DNA of 64,000 nt, from positions 62,001 to 126,000 of the forward strand of contig NZ_JASDDG010000001.1 in assembly GCF_030407495.1 (NCBI RefSeq). Direction: 5' to 3'. Below are positions 8,192 to 17,496 of this stretch, in pieces. The DNA comes from Arthrobacter sp. APC 3897. GTDB taxonomy: Bacteria > Actinomycetota > Actinomycetes > Actinomycetales > Micrococcaceae. Position 1 is the stretch's first letter. Each line of letters begins with the position of its first letter. The position numbers and the translations under genes were made by a program. The notes beneath the pieces were generated by a model. That model worked only from the letters and a program-made list of their open reading frames with translations, had not been told where the DNA came from and did no database searches.

Positions 8192-9361
8192 ATGAGCAGC
8201 ACAGCTACGGACAGCTCGTTGAGGACTCTGGGGGTCATTGCCACCTCGCGCAAGACTGATGAACGGCGACTTCCGCTGCATCCGCGCCACCTGGAACGGA
8301 TCGATGCGGATCTGCGGTCGCGGATCATCCTTGAACAGGGCTATGGCGAGCGCTTTGGCCTCGGTGATGATCAGCTGGCTCCCTTGGTGGGCCGGGTGGC
8401 CCCGCGCGCCGAGGTCATCGCCGCCTCCGATGTGGTTCTGCTGCCCAAGCCGCAGGCGCAGGACCTGCGTGAACTCTCTAATGGTCAGGCGCTGTGGGGC
8501 TGGCCCCACTGTGTTCAGGACAGGGTCATCACCCAGCTGGCCGTGGACAAGTCGCTGACACTCATTGCCTTTGAGGCAATGAACCACTGGAACGCGGACG
8601 GCGGATTCGGGCTTCATGTATTCCATAAGAACAATGAACTGGCGGGTTACAGCTCGGTCCTTCACGCCCTAGGACTTGCCGGTGCCACCGGAGACTACGG
8701 CCGGAGGCTCAGCGCCGTCGTCATCGGGTTCGGAGCCACTGCCCGCGGAGCCGTCACCGCCCTGAACGCCCTGGGAGTCCATGATGTGCAGGTGCTCACC
8801 AACCGGGACACTGCCGCCGTGGGTTCGCCCATTCATTCCGCCCGGATCCTGCACTTTGAGCGGGACGCCGTCCTGTCCCATCTCAGCCACGTGATCACCG
8901 ACAACGGCCGCGAAGCGCTGGCGCCGTACCTCGCGGGTTTCGACCTGGTGGTCAACTGCACGCTGCAGGATCCCAACGCCCCGCTGACCTATCTGCAGGA
9001 AGACGATTTGGCCGCCTTTGCTCCGGGCAGCCTGATCGTCGACGTTTCCTGTGACGAAGGCATGGGCTTCTCCTGGGCCAAACCCACCACTTTCGCTGAG
9101 CCCGTGTTTGAGGTGGGGAACGGAATCCGCTATTACTCCGTGGACCACAGTCCGTCTCACCTGTGGGACTCGGCCACGTGGGAAATCAGTGAAGCCGTGC
9201 TGCCGTTCATCCGTACGGTGATGTCCGGCCCTGACGCCTGGGAGAAGGACTCCAGTGTGCGGCGTGCGATTGAAATCCGGGAGGGGCGGATCCTGAATCC
9301 GGCGGTCCTGGCTTTCCAGGGCCGTTCCGCGGATTACCCTCACGCAGTGGCTGCAGCCTAG
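8192..9361 (+). CDS. alanine dehydrogenase / N5-(carboxyethyl)ornithine synthase-like NAD(P)-dependent enzyme
   Basis: 389 residues. The N-terminal half has the AlaDH/PNT-type substrate domain (LGVIATSRKTDERRLPLHP, with the conserved R-K and R-x-P-L pattern) and the C-terminal half a Rossmann domain (VVIGFGATARGAVTALNALG). The layout fits the alanine dehydrogenase/saccharopine dehydrogenase superfamily. The WPHCVQD and AFEAMNHW segments recall N5-(1-carboxyethyl)ornithine synthases, which reductively condense pyruvate with ornithine or lysine, but I would not commit to the substrate. The ATG at 8192 was chosen because GGGGAG lies 6 nt upstream and the upstream frame is poor. A strong terminator follows. 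Confidence 0.8.
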   Translation: MSSTATDSSLRTLGVIATSRKTDERRLPLHPRHLERIDADLRSRIILEQGYGERFGLGDDQLAPLVGRVAPRAEVIAASDVVLLPKPQAQDLRELSNGQALWGWPHCVQDRVITQLAVDKSLTLIAFEAMNHWNADGGFGLHVFHKNNELAGYSSVLHALGLAGATGDYGRRLSAVVIGFGATARGAVTALNALGVHDVQVLTNRDTAAVGSPIHSARILHFERDAVLSHLSHVITDNGREALAPYLAGFDLVVNCTLQDPNAPLTYLQEDDLAAFAPGSLIVDVSCDEGMGFSWAKPTTFAEPVFEVGNGIRYYSVDHSPSHLWDSATWEISEAVLPFIRTVMSGPDAWEKDSSVRRAIEIREGRILNPAVLAFQGRSADYPHAVAAA

Positions 9362-9373
9362 CGCACCATCTTC

Positions 9374-9416
9374 CGGCAGGTCCCGCGGTTCGCAGCTGCG
9401 GGACCTGCCGTTTTTT
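9374..9416 (+). terminator. Rho-independent terminator
   Basis: 13-bp perfect stem CGGCAGGTCCCGC / GCGGGACCTGCCG (9374-9386, 9398-9410) followed by TTTTTT. It sits 12 nt after the AlaDH-like stop codon. Confidence 0.93.
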
Positions 9417-9534
9417 AAGTGTTGGGCAGTTGGTGACTCCCGGCCCCGGAGCGGTGCCGGGCTCTAGGAGCCGAGCGGGGAACAGGTCTAACGTAAAAGG
9501 TCGCACCTGACTCCCTCCAGGAATCGAGCGGTTC

Positions 9535-11052
9535 ATGAGCACTCACATGGAACTCCTGCTGATCCCCACGGATAACGGCATGGTCCGTGGAATTGTGGCA
9601 AACGGCGTACGCACGTGGCGGGGGATCCCCTACGCAGCACCGCCGGTGGGGGAGCTGAGGCTGCGGTCCCCGCAGCGGCCGGACCGCTGGAACGGTGTCT
9701 TGGACGGCAGTGCTTTCGGTTCGGCGCCGCCCCAGTCGCGGAACCCCTCACTGACCGGTTCCCGGCGGCGGGCTCCGATGGACGAGGACTGCCTGACACT
9801 CAACGTCTCGGCTCCGCTGGAGCAGGCACGGGACAGGCTTCCCGTCCTCGTCTATTTTTACGGTGGAGCCTTCAGCTCCGGCTCCTCGATGGTCAAGACG
9901 TACCGCGGTGCCCACCTGGTCCAAACCGGGGAAGCCCTTTATGTCTCCCTGAACTACCGCATCGGTGCCCTGGGCTTCATGGATTTCAGCTCGTTCTCCG
10001 GTCCCCGGAGGGTGTTCGATTCCAACCTGGGACTGCGGGATCAAGTGGCGGCGCTGGAGTGGGTTCGGGACAACATCGCTAATTTCGGCGGTGATCCGGA
10101 AAACGTGACCATCTTCGGTGAGTCTGCCGGCGGGATATCCGTGACATCGCTGATGTGCATCCCTGCGGCAAGGGGTCTGTTTCACCGGGCCTACGCGCAG
10201 AGCGCAGCACCCTCCAGCGCATACTCACCGGAACTGCACGCCTCCTGGGCGCGGGACCTGCTGCAGATCCTCAACGTACCTCTCTCGGATGCCGCCGAGG
10301 CCCTGTCAACCCTTCCGGCTTCAGCCCTGGTGCGGGCCACCAACCACCTGACATCCAAAATCGGTCCGGCAGACAAACCTGGATCGCTCAGTGTCTCACC
10401 CGTGGTCGACGGCGATTTCCTGCCCGAGCATCCACTGGACATCTTCATGAAGGGCAAATCGGCTCCCGTGCCGCTGGTGCTGGGAACCATGGCCAGGGAA
10501 GGGGCGTTGTTCGCCAAAATCGTGGACATTCTCCCCTCCACCCCGGACCGGATCGAGAAAATGTTCGCCGGCACCGATCCGTCCGCTCAGTCCCGGGTGC
10601 TGGCCGCCTATCCGGGATATCCGTCCAAGGAACGGTCGGTGGAGATCAGCGGAGATCTGGTCTTTTGGTATCCCTCCACCGTGGTTGCCGAATCGCACTC
10701 CCTGGTGGCCCCCACCTGGTCTTACCGGTACGACTTTGCGACGCCGATGATGAACCTGCTGGGTTTCGGCGCGACCCACGCCATGGATGTGCCCGTGATG
10801 TTCGGCGAAACCCGCGAGCCCATCACCCGTGCGTTGTCCCTGCTCGGCGGTGCCGCTGCTTTGCGGGAACTCTCGGCGCGGTTCCAGGGAACCCTGCTGA
10901 GCCTGGCAAAAACGGGTGATCCGGGGCCGGACTGGCCGCCTTACGAGCCGGTGGAGCGGCGGACCCGGATTTTCGACCGTGAAGACCGGATTGAATCCGA
11001 TCCCTTTCCCGAGCGCCGCCGTGCCTGGGCCGGCTACCGCGGCTATTTGTGA
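9535..11052 (+). CDS. type-B carboxylesterase
   Basis: 505-residue alpha/beta hydrolase of the carboxylesterase/lipase type B family (ESTHER block C). Visible motifs: RGIPYAAPPVGELR near residue 25, the EDCLTLNV signature, an oxyanion-hole stretch PVLVYFYGGAF, and the nucleophile elbow GES197AGG. The catalytic acid and histidine are expected in the DPGP and GATHAMDVP region (GATHAMDVPVMFGE contains the likely His). Such enzymes cleave short- to medium-chain esters, including xenobiotics. There is no signal peptide, so it is cytoplasmic. It stands alone behind a terminator. Confidence 0.9.
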   Translation: MSTHMELLLIPTDNGMVRGIVANGVRTWRGIPYAAPPVGELRLRSPQRPDRWNGVLDGSAFGSAPPQSRNPSLTGSRRRAPMDEDCLTLNVSAPLEQARDRLPVLVYFYGGAFSSGSSMVKTYRGAHLVQTGEALYVSLNYRIGALGFMDFSSFSGPRRVFDSNLGLRDQVAALEWVRDNIANFGGDPENVTIFGESAGGISVTSLMCIPAARGLFHRAYAQSAAPSSAYSPELHASWARDLLQILNVPLSDAAEALSTLPASALVRATNHLTSKIGPADKPGSLSVSPVVDGDFLPEHPLDIFMKGKSAPVPLVLGTMAREGALFAKIVDILPSTPDRIEKMFAGTDPSAQSRVLAAYPGYPSKERSVEISGDLVFWYPSTVVAESHSLVAPTWSYRYDFATPMMNLLGFGATHAMDVPVMFGETREPITRALSLLGGAAALRELSARFQGTLLSLAKTGDPGPDWPPYEPVERRTRIFDREDRIESDPFPERRRAWAGYRGYL

Positions 11053-11140
11053 TGGAGTCCGCAGACTCCCTGTGGGAGGGTTAACCCAGCTTTAGTCCCG
11101 TCCTCGATCCACAGCAGTGTGCATAAGGAGAGTTGGCAGC

Positions 11141-12541
11141 ATGAGTGAACATTACGACGTCGTTATCCTGGGAGCCGGTCCGGGCGGCTATGTGGCGGCG
11201 ATCCGAGCCGCGCAACTGGGCCTGAGCGTGGCAGTGGTGGAAGAAAAGTACTGGGGCGGAGTCTGCCTCAATGTGGGGTGCATCCCCTCCAAAGCGCTCC
11301 TCCGCAATGCCGAACTGGCCCAGATTTTCACGAACCAGGCGAAGACGTTCGGCATGAGCGGCGACGTGAGCTTCGATTTCGGTGCTGCCTTTGACCGCAG
11401 CCGGCAGGTGGCGGACGGGCGGGTCAAGGGCGTCCACTTCCTGATGAAGAAGAACAAGATCACCGAATACGACGGGCACGGCGTGTTCACCGATGACCAC
11501 ACCGTGGAGGTCTCCCTGTCGAAGGGCGGCTCCGAGACCATCACCTTCGACAACGCGATCATCGCCACCGGAACCTACGTTCGGCTGCTGCCCGGCGTCG
11601 AGCTCTCGGAGAACGTGGTGACCTACGAAGCTCAGATCATGGACCGGGACCTGCCGAAAAAGATGGTCATCGTCGGCGCCGGCGCCATCGGTATGGAGTT
11701 TGGCTATGTGCTGCGCAGTTACGGAGTCGATGTGACCATCATCGAGTTCCTGGACCGGGCGCTGCCCAACGAGGATGCCGACGTGTCCAAGGAGATCACC
11801 AAGCAGTACAAGAAGCTGGGGATACCGATCCTGACCTCCACCAAGGTGGAAACTGTGACCGACAACGGTTCCTCGGTGACCGTGACGTATAAGGACAAGA
11901 ACGGCAAGGACGGATCCATCGAAGCGGACCGGGTCATGCTCTCCATCGGTTTTGCGCCGCGGACCGAGGGCTACGGCCTGGAAAAGACCGGTGTGCAGCT
12001 CACTGACCGCGGGGCCATCGCCATTGATGACTACATGCGGACCAACGTTCCTCACATCTACGCCATCGGCGACGTGACGGCGAAGCTGCAGCTCGCCCAC
12101 GTGGCCGAGGCCATGGGTGTTGTGGCGGCGGAAACCATCGGCAAGGCCGAAACCATGCCGCTGGGGGATTACCGCATGATGCCCCGGGCCACGTTCTGCC
12201 AGCCGCAGGTGGCCAGCTTTGGACTCACCGAGCAGCAGGCCCGCGACGAGGGCCATGACGTGGTGGTGAGCACCTTCCCGTTCACGGCCAACGGCAAGGC
12301 CCACGGGCTGGGGGAGCCGGTTGGCTTCGTGAAGCTGGTGGCGGACAAGGAGCACCTCGAGTTGCTGGGCGGACACCTGATCGGGCCGGATGTGTCCGAG
12401 CTTCTGCCTGAGCTGACGCTTGCGCAGAAATGGGACCTGACCGCCTATGAGCTGGCGCGGAATGTGCATACGCACCCGACACTGAGTGAGGCGCTGCAGG
12501 AGGCGTTCCACGGCCTGACCGGGCACATGATCAACTTCTGA
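11141..12541 (+). CDS. lpdA: dihydrolipoyl dehydrogenase (E3)
   Basis: 466-residue FAD enzyme that reoxidises lipoamide in pyruvate/2-oxoglutarate dehydrogenase and related complexes, passing electrons to NAD+. FAD motif [10 protein letters not shown] (11-20), redox disulfide G-V-C42-LNVG-C47-IPSK, NAD motif [15 protein letters not shown] motif IYAIGDV, and the C-terminal interface motif [10 protein letters not shown]-like sequence ([15 protein letters not shown], catalytic His-Glu pair). The ATG at 11141 has AAGGAG at 11125-11130. It is monocistronic here and not beside E1/E2 genes, as is usual for the shared E3 of actinobacteria. A lipoyl domain is absent. Confidence 0.95.
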   Translation: MSEHYDVVILGAGPGGYVAAIRAAQLGLSVAVVEEKYWGGVCLNVGCIPSKALLRNAELAQIFTNQAKTFGMSGDVSFDFGAAFDRSRQVADGRVKGVHFLMKKNKITEYDGHGVFTDDHTVEVSLSKGGSETITFDNAIIATGTYVRLLPGVELSENVVTYEAQIMDRDLPKKMVIVGAGAIGMEFGYVLRSYGVDVTIIEFLDRALPNEDADVSKEITKQYKKLGIPILTSTKVETVTDNGSSVTVTYKDKNGKDGSIEADRVMLSIGFAPRTEGYGLEKTGVQLTDRGAIAIDDYMRTNVPHIYAIGDVTAKLQLAHVAEAMGVVAAETIGKAETMPLGDYRMMPRATFCQPQVASFGLTEQQARDEGHDVVVSTFPFTANGKAHGLGEPVGFVKLVADKEHLELLGGHLIGPDVSELLPELTLAQKWDLTAYELARNVHTHPTLSEALQEAFHGLTGHMINF

Positions 12542-12587
12542 TCCGGCGGGAACTGCGCAGGGAGAGTGGTGATCGCGGGGAGACCGG

Positions 12588-12950
12588 TCAGCCGGTCCCG
12601 AGGATGCAGAATTCATTGCCCTCGGGATCGGCCAGCACCGTCCAGGTGACGTCCGGGCCCTGGCCGACGTCCGCGCGGACTGCGCCTAAATCCAGCAGCC
12701 GCCGGACTTCTTCGGAGGCGGTGGAGCCCGGGGCCCGCAGGTCCAGATGAAGGCGGTTCTTTACTGACTTGTGCTCCGGCACGGCCAGGATATCGATCGG
12801 CGGGCCGTCGCCGTTCTCGGGGACCAGACTGATGACCCCCTCCTCTTCTTCTTCCCCGTCAATCCGGTAGTTCAGTGCCTGGGTCCAGAATTCGGCCAGG
12901 CGGCGGGGATCCACGGCGTCCAGGGCAATCTGTGCAACGGAAAGGGTCAT
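12588..12950 (-). CDS. VOC-family (glyoxalase-like) protein
   Basis: 120 residues from the ATG at 12950: a single vicinal-oxygen-chelate fold with VAQIALDAVDPRRLAEFWTQAL at the N-terminus, HLDLRAP in the middle and the terminal VLADPEGNEFCIL typical of actinobacterial 'glyoxalase-like domain' proteins. An upstream GTG-type start at 13019 would add 23 residues outside the fold and is less likely. AGGAAG lies upstream of the chosen ATG. Members include resistance proteins and isomerases; the function of this one is unknown. It is convergent with lpdA. The 288 nt between it and the thioesterase hold nothing else I can support beyond the thioesterase -10. Confidence 0.82.
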   Translation of the reverse strand: MTLSVAQIALDAVDPRRLAEFWTQALNYRIDGEEEEEGVISLVPENGDGPPIDILAVPEHKSVKNRLHLDLRAPGSTASEEVRRLLDLGAVRADVGQGPDVTWTVLADPEGNEFCILGTG

Positions 12951-13226
12951 GGGGGGGCTTTCTTCCTGCGGGCCTGCGCCCAGGTAGGCCAGGGCGGTTG
13001 TGAAGCCTGAAACTAACACCGGGTCCGGGCCCGGTCAACAGTGGAAAACGCATCCTCCGGAGGCAAACCATGGCCGGCGGAGAAGAGTTCCGGGCCCGTG
13101 TTTTTAGTCACCGGGCGATGAGGAAACGCCGCAGTGCCGCGGCACCAGGCATTTACCGGCGTGACGGATGCGACAGCCGTCCATCGGGGCCGTCACAGCA
13201 GGCCGTCCCCGCCCGCAATACGTGAC

Positions 13227-13232
13227 TAACCT
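13227..13232 (+). promoter_or_regulatory. -10 element of a leaderless promoter (thioesterase)
   Basis: TAACCT ends 6 nt before the ATG at 13239 and there is no Shine-Dalgarno, the arrangement of actinobacterial leaderless transcripts. The -35 is not recognisable. Confidence 0.55.
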
Positions 13233-13238
13233 TGAAAT

Positions 13239-13670
13239 ATGGATCTCCAGAATATCAATTTCAATACCCGGAAATGGGTCCGTCCTGAAGACCTGAACGC
13301 CAACGGCACACTGTTTGGCGGCAGCCTTCTGCGATGGATCGACGAAGAAGCAACCATCTACGCCATCCTGCAGATGGGCAACGGCCGCGTGGTCACCAAA
13401 TTCATGTCGGAGATCAACTTCGTCAGCTCCGCCCAGCAGGGCGACCTGATCGAAATGGGTTTGCGCGCCACCAAATTCGGCCGCACGTCACTGACCATGC
13501 GGGCCGAGGTGCGCAACATGGTGACCCGCCGCAGCATCCTGACGATCGACCGCATTGTCTTTGTGAACCTTGGCGCAGACGGCAATCCCGCCCCGCACGG
13601 ATTTACCGAGATCACCTATGACCGGGACCGGCTGCCTGCTGAGCACCTTCCCGTAAGCCTCGACGCCTAA
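13239..13670 (+). CDS. acyl-CoA thioesterase (hotdog, YciA/ACOT type)
   Basis: 143-residue single hotdog-fold protein. The motif NANGTLFGGSLLRWIDEEA contains the N...GG...D arrangement that forms the active site in YciA/BFIT-type thioesterases, which hydrolyse acyl-CoA to free acid and CoA. A second conserved block is FVSSAQQGDLIEMGLRATKFGRTS. Substrate chain length is not predictable. It is expressed from its own leaderless promoter, and no neighbour shares its pathway. Confidence 0.9.
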   Translation: MDLQNINFNTRKWVRPEDLNANGTLFGGSLLRWIDEEATIYAILQMGNGRVVTKFMSEINFVSSAQQGDLIEMGLRATKFGRTSLTMRAEVRNMVTRRSILTIDRIVFVNLGADGNPAPHGFTEITYDRDRLPAEHLPVSLDA

Positions 13671-13701
13671 CAGCCGCCGGCCGCGGCTGCGGTGCGTTTT
13701 T
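13671..13701 (+). terminator. possible weak terminator after the thioesterase
   Basis: CAGCCGC-CGGCC-GCGGCTG hairpin starting at the base after the stop codon, with TTTTT 7 nt after the stem. The gap between stem and T-run makes it weak. Confidence 0.4.
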
Positions 13702-13836
13702 GCCGTATCGGGCTGCCTTTGCGGTCCGGGCAGGAGCCGCAGGACAGCCCCCGTGGGATATTCGACAAAACATCGTAGCCCATGGATGCAAGGTGCGGCT
13801 GCGGCGGTGGGCGGGGCCGCCCCCCCCTTCCGGGCC

Positions 13837-14918
13837 ATGGCTGACGCCGCTCGGAACGGAGCTTTGATACCGGATCCCGCACCACACCTCAGCACTGAAT
13901 CCCTGATTGGCGACTGGCTTGACCACCCCACGGGGCGCTCCGTCCTGATCGACCTGCTGGACCGCCGCAGTCCTGACGCGCGGGCACTGTATGCGATTCG
14001 CATGCTGCCGCTTTCCACCCTGGTGTCGCTCAGTAACGGCGTCATCACAGAGGAAGTTCTGGACCGCATGGTGGAAGCCGCCAACCGGCTCATCGATCAG
14101 CCGTCGGTTCATCCGGCAACGGCCCACCTCTTTCCGTCTGCCCCGCCTCCGGCGCCCAATGACTGGCAGGAACCCCTGGTCGAAGGCCGGTTTGCGGGCA
14201 AAACAGTGGTGGTGACCGGCGCCGGGTCGGGAATTGGCCGGGCTACCACGCTGCGGGTAGCCCGGGAAGGCGGTCATGTGCTGGCCGTTGATCTCAGTAC
14301 CCTGCGCATGGAAGCGCTGCTGGAGCGCAACCTGGACCTGGACATTGCCGGCGTCGTAGCGGACATCTCTACCCAGGCCGGTGTGGACAAGATTGCGGTG
14401 GAGGTGGGAAACCGGCTGGACGGACTCGCCATCGCGGCGGGAATTGCCGACAACATGGTTGCCCTGCACGAAGTGGAAGACGACCTGTGGGAGAGCGTTT
14501 TCCGGATCAACGTGGATGGACCGTTCCGTTTATCGCGGCGCTGCTTCCGGTGATGCTTTCCCGGGGGTCCGGGTCCGTCGTCAACGTGTCCTCCCAGGCC
14601 GGGCTCCGCGGATCGATTGCGGGTGCTGCCTATACTGCCTACAAACATGCGGTGATTGGACTGACCCGCAGCGCGGCCTTTAGCTACAGTCCGCGCGGCA
14701 TCAGGGCCAACGCAGTCATCCCCCGGCCCACCACTGCAGCACTTGAATCGAACTACGGGTCCCTGGGCGATGCCGGCCCGGTTCCGTCACTGTCTCTGAC
14801 ATCACCGGACATCGAGTCGGCGCAGATCGCTTCGCCGATGACTTATCTGCTGAGCGACGACGCCGCCAATGTCACGGGCGCGATCCTCCCGGCAGATGAA
14901 GGCTGGGGCATCGCCTAG
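13837..14918 (+). pseudogene. frameshifted SDR oxidoreductase with a GH3-tail-like N-terminal segment
   Basis: A short-chain dehydrogenase split over two frames. Frame 1 carries an N-terminal ~100-residue segment and then the Rossmann start (GKTVVVTGAGSGIGRATTLR) up to NVDGPFRL, where it hits a stop at 14551. The rest (IAALLPVM..SGSVVNVSSQAG..YTAYKHAVIGL, with catalytic S, Y and K) continues in another frame from about 14535. One missing base near 14530-14540 (in GTTTATCG) explains it; a sequencing error is possible. The N-terminal segment (STESLIGDWLDHP .. RMLPLSTLVS .. ITEEVLDRM) resembles the C-terminal tail of the convergent GH3 enzyme. No good ribosome site precedes any start (ATG 13786, ATG 13837 or GTG 13753), so the start is arbitrary. 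Confidence 0.75.
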
Positions 14919-14949
14919 AAGCTGGTTCGCGCGGGAGCATCACTTCACA

Positions 14950-17343
14950 TTACTGATCACCGCCGGTGCCCTGCAGCCACCCTTCCAGCTGCTTCAGCAG
15001 ATCCGCCGTTATGGGACTGCCCGGAAACCGTGCCATCCGGTTCAGCGGCATGTTGCCCACCAGCGCCAGCGAAGCCGCCAGGCCGCCGGCGTAATCCATG
15101 CTGCCGCCGCTGTCCTGGCCTGCACTGTCCCGGCCTGCAGCTTCCATCCCCGTCCTGGCCGCGGCTGTCAGCGCGGACACCAGTTCCGCGGCAGCGGCAG
15201 GGTCGGCGAGCCACTCCTGAATGGAGGAGGCCGTGCTTAGGGGCGGCTCGGGAACGGTCCCGTCGAGTGCGGCAACCCCGGCCAGCCGGAGGTCGCGGGA
15301 AGACGCTCCCACCTCAATGCGGTACTCCCCGGCGTCGGCCACCCATGACATGCTCAGCGGATCAAACCGCGACAAAGCGCGGGGATCGAGGGAAAAACTC
15401 AGACGGCGGGATTCCCCCGGAGCCAGGTGCACTTTTTCGAACCCGCGCAGCTCCCGCAGCGGACGCAGCGGACGCTGCTGGGCGGCGTCGTCATCCGGAG
15501 CACCGACGTACAGCTGCACCACGTCGCTGCCGCCGCGGCTGCCCGTATTGGTGACGGTCAGTTCCACGTGCACCTGCTGGTCCCCGCCGGCTCCGGTGCT
15601 GCGGATCGCCAAATCCGTGTACCCGAAGCTGGTGAAGGAGAGTCCGTGCCCAAAGGGGAAGGCGACCTCCAGCTGCCGGGTGTCATACCAGCGGTAGCCC
15701 ACCAGCACCCCTTCGCCGTACCGCACGGTGCCGTTTTCGCCGGGGTAGTTGCTGTAAGCGGCGGTGTCCGACAACCGGACGGGAATCGTTTCAGCCAACC
15801 GTCCGCCGGGGTCAGTGCGACCAAGCAGGACATCGGCCAGGGCCGACCCGCCGGCTTCACCCGGCAGCCAGGCTTCCAGGAGCGCGGGAACATTCTGTGC
15901 CCAGGCCGTGGTCACCACCCCGCCGTTGGAGAGCACCACCACGGTCCGCGGATTAGCTTCCAGGACGGCGGTGAGCAGCTCCAGCTGCTCGTCGGGCAGG
16001 TCCAGGGTGGTGCGGTCATAACCTTCGGACTCCGCCGCGTCGGGCAGGCCCAGGAAAACGACGGCGGTACCGGCAGCTGCTGCCGCCGCCGCGGCTGTTT
16101 CCATCAGGTCCGCCGGCCCGGCCCCGGGCTGGCTCACCAGAGCGGTTGCGGATTCCGGATCCGGACCGGCCGGGAGCGCGTATCCGGGTTCAAACAGGAG
16201 TTCGGGCAGGTCATGCTGCAGGGCATCGAGGGGACTGACAAGGCGAACCGGGTTCACCCTGGAGGATCCGCTTCCCTGGTACCGGGGGGTGCGGGCCAGC
16301 TCGCCGATCACGGCCACGGAGCCTCCGGCCTGCAGTGGAAGGAGGCCGCCGTCATTCTTCAGCAGCACCATCGATGCTGCTGCTGCCCGCCGTGCCAGAT
16401 CGTGGCTGGCCGCATACACTGCCGCGTCGCTGCCGGCCGTCCCTGCTGCGCCGGCCGTTCCTGTTCCTGCGCCGGTCCGGGGCGGCATGCGGTCCACGAG
16501 GCGCAGGATCCGGGCAGCCGCAGTGTCGATCTGTTCCTCAGTGACCATCCCTGCGTCCAGTCCGGCGGTAATTTCCCGGGCGCCCAGGCCGCCGCTGGAG
16601 GGCATTTCCAGATCGAGTCCGGCAGCGAGCGCGGCCGCACGGTTGGTCACAGCACCCCAGTCCGACATGACGGCTCCCTCATAACCCCAGGTTCCGCGGA
16701 GCACCTCCCCGAGCAACCACGGGTTTTCAGCGGCATGCAGTCCGTTGATCTTGTTGTAGGCCGCCATGATGGTCCACGGTTTTGCCGTCCGCACCACAAT
16801 CTCGAACGCGCGAAGGTAAATCTCATGCAGGGTGCGCTGGTCCACTACGGCGTCCACCCGCATCCGGTCCGCCTCCTGGTTGTTGGCGGCGAAATGCTTG
16901 GGGCTGGTCCCTACACCGGCCGCCTGGACCGCCGCCGTCCATGCGGCACCCAGCTCCCCGGCAAGGAGCGGATCCTCGGAAAAATATTCAAAATTGCGGC
17001 CGCACAGGGGAGTCCGCTTGATGTTGAGCCCGGGTCCGAGCAGGACGTCCACGCCCTGGAGCCGGGCCTCGCGGGCGACGGCGGCGCCAAGTTCGGCGAG
17101 CAGGCTCCGGTCCCAGGAGCAGGCGGTGGCGCATTCGGCGGGAAAGCAGGTGGCCGGAAGGGACTCACCCAGGCCCAGCACGGCTTCGCCTGACGGCCTC
17201 CGCACGCCGTGCGGACCGTCCGAAAGCACCAGGGGGCGGATTCCCCGTCCGGGCAGGGCAACCGTTTCCCAGAAACCAGCTCCGGACAGAAGTGCAGTCT
17301 TGTCCTCCAGGCTCAGGTCCCGGAGTACGGCTGGAATATCCAT
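14950..17343 (-). CDS. GH3 beta-glucosidase-like glycoside hydrolase
   Basis: 797-residue retaining glycosidase without signal peptide, hence cytoplasmic. The N-terminal TIM barrel includes SDGPHGVR, KHFAANNQE and the nucleophile motif VMSD228WG. The (alpha/beta)6 sandwich domain covers roughly 325-560. A fibronectin-III-like domain follows (about 590-690: HVELTVTNTGSRGGSDVVQLYVG, RELRGFEKVHLAPGES). The last ~95 residues form a tail of unknown function (STASSIQEWLADP ... NMPLNRMARFPGSPITADLL) that resembles the N-terminus of the adjacent SDR. It would release glucose or xylose from beta-glycosides such as oligosaccharides or plant glycosides. It is a single-gene unit, convergent with the SDR gene 31 nt away. 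Confidence 0.92.
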   Translation of the reverse strand: MDIPAVLRDLSLEDKTALLSGAGFWETVALPGRGIRPLVLSDGPHGVRRPSGEAVLGLGESLPATCFPAECATACSWDRSLLAELGAAVAREARLQGVDVLLGPGLNIKRTPLCGRNFEYFSEDPLLAGELGAAWTAAVQAAGVGTSPKHFAANNQEADRMRVDAVVDQRTLHEIYLRAFEIVVRTAKPWTIMAAYNKINGLHAAENPWLLGEVLRGTWGYEGAVMSDWGAVTNRAAALAAGLDLEMPSSGGLGAREITAGLDAGMVTEEQIDTAAARILRLVDRMPPRTGAGTGTAGAAGTAGSDAAVYAASHDLARRAAAASMVLLKNDGGLLPLQAGGSVAVIGELARTPRYQGSGSSRVNPVRLVSPLDALQHDLPELLFEPGYALPAGPDPESATALVSQPGAGPADLMETAAAAAAAAGTAVVFLGLPDAAESEGYDRTTLDLPDEQLELLTAVLEANPRTVVVLSNGGVVTTAWAQNVPALLEAWLPGEAGGSALADVLLGRTDPGGRLAETIPVRLSDTAAYSNYPGENGTVRYGEGVLVGYRWYDTRQLEVAFPFGHGLSFTSFGYTDLAIRSTGAGGDQQVHVELTVTNTGSRGGSDVVQLYVGAPDDDAAQQRPLRPLRELRGFEKVHLAPGESRRLSFSLDPRALSRFDPLSMSWVADAGEYRIEVGASSRDLRLAGVAALDGTVPEPPLSTASSIQEWLADPAAAAELVSALTAAARTGMEAAGRDSAGQDSGGSMDYAGGLAASLALVGNMPLNRMARFPGSPITADLLKQLEGWLQGTGGDQ

Positions 17344-17414
17344 GATGGCTCCCTCATCCGCGGGTTCAGAGTCTAAAGCGCGTGCCTGGGGCTGGAAAAG
17401 GGCAGGTGCACCCT

Positions 17415-17454
17415 GTTAGAAGCTCCCCGGCCGGCCGTAGGGTTTCAACTACGG
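17415..17454 (+). promoter_or_regulatory. putative promoter with inverted repeat over the -10 (ABC1 kinase)
   Basis: GTTAGA-N17-TAGGGT (17415-17420, 17438-17443). The -10 is embedded in the inverted repeat CCGTAG-N8-CTACGG (17435-17440, 17449-17454), which could be a repressor site. The match to -35 is modest. Confidence 0.45.
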
Positions 17455-17496
17455 TTGCAGTCTGCCATGACCTGCCTCCGGGACGGGAGCCCACGC

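Noticed and set aside
11054-11069. Hairpin GGAGTC-CGCA-GACTCC after the carboxylesterase
   Set aside because: Only 6 bp and no T-run, too weak to call a terminator.
15427-17193. Long open frame (588 codons) antisense to the GH3 gene
   Set aside because: Composition-driven shadow in high-G+C DNA; no family motifs, repetitive His/Arg/Gly-rich protein, and the opposite strand is an unmistakable GH3 enzyme.
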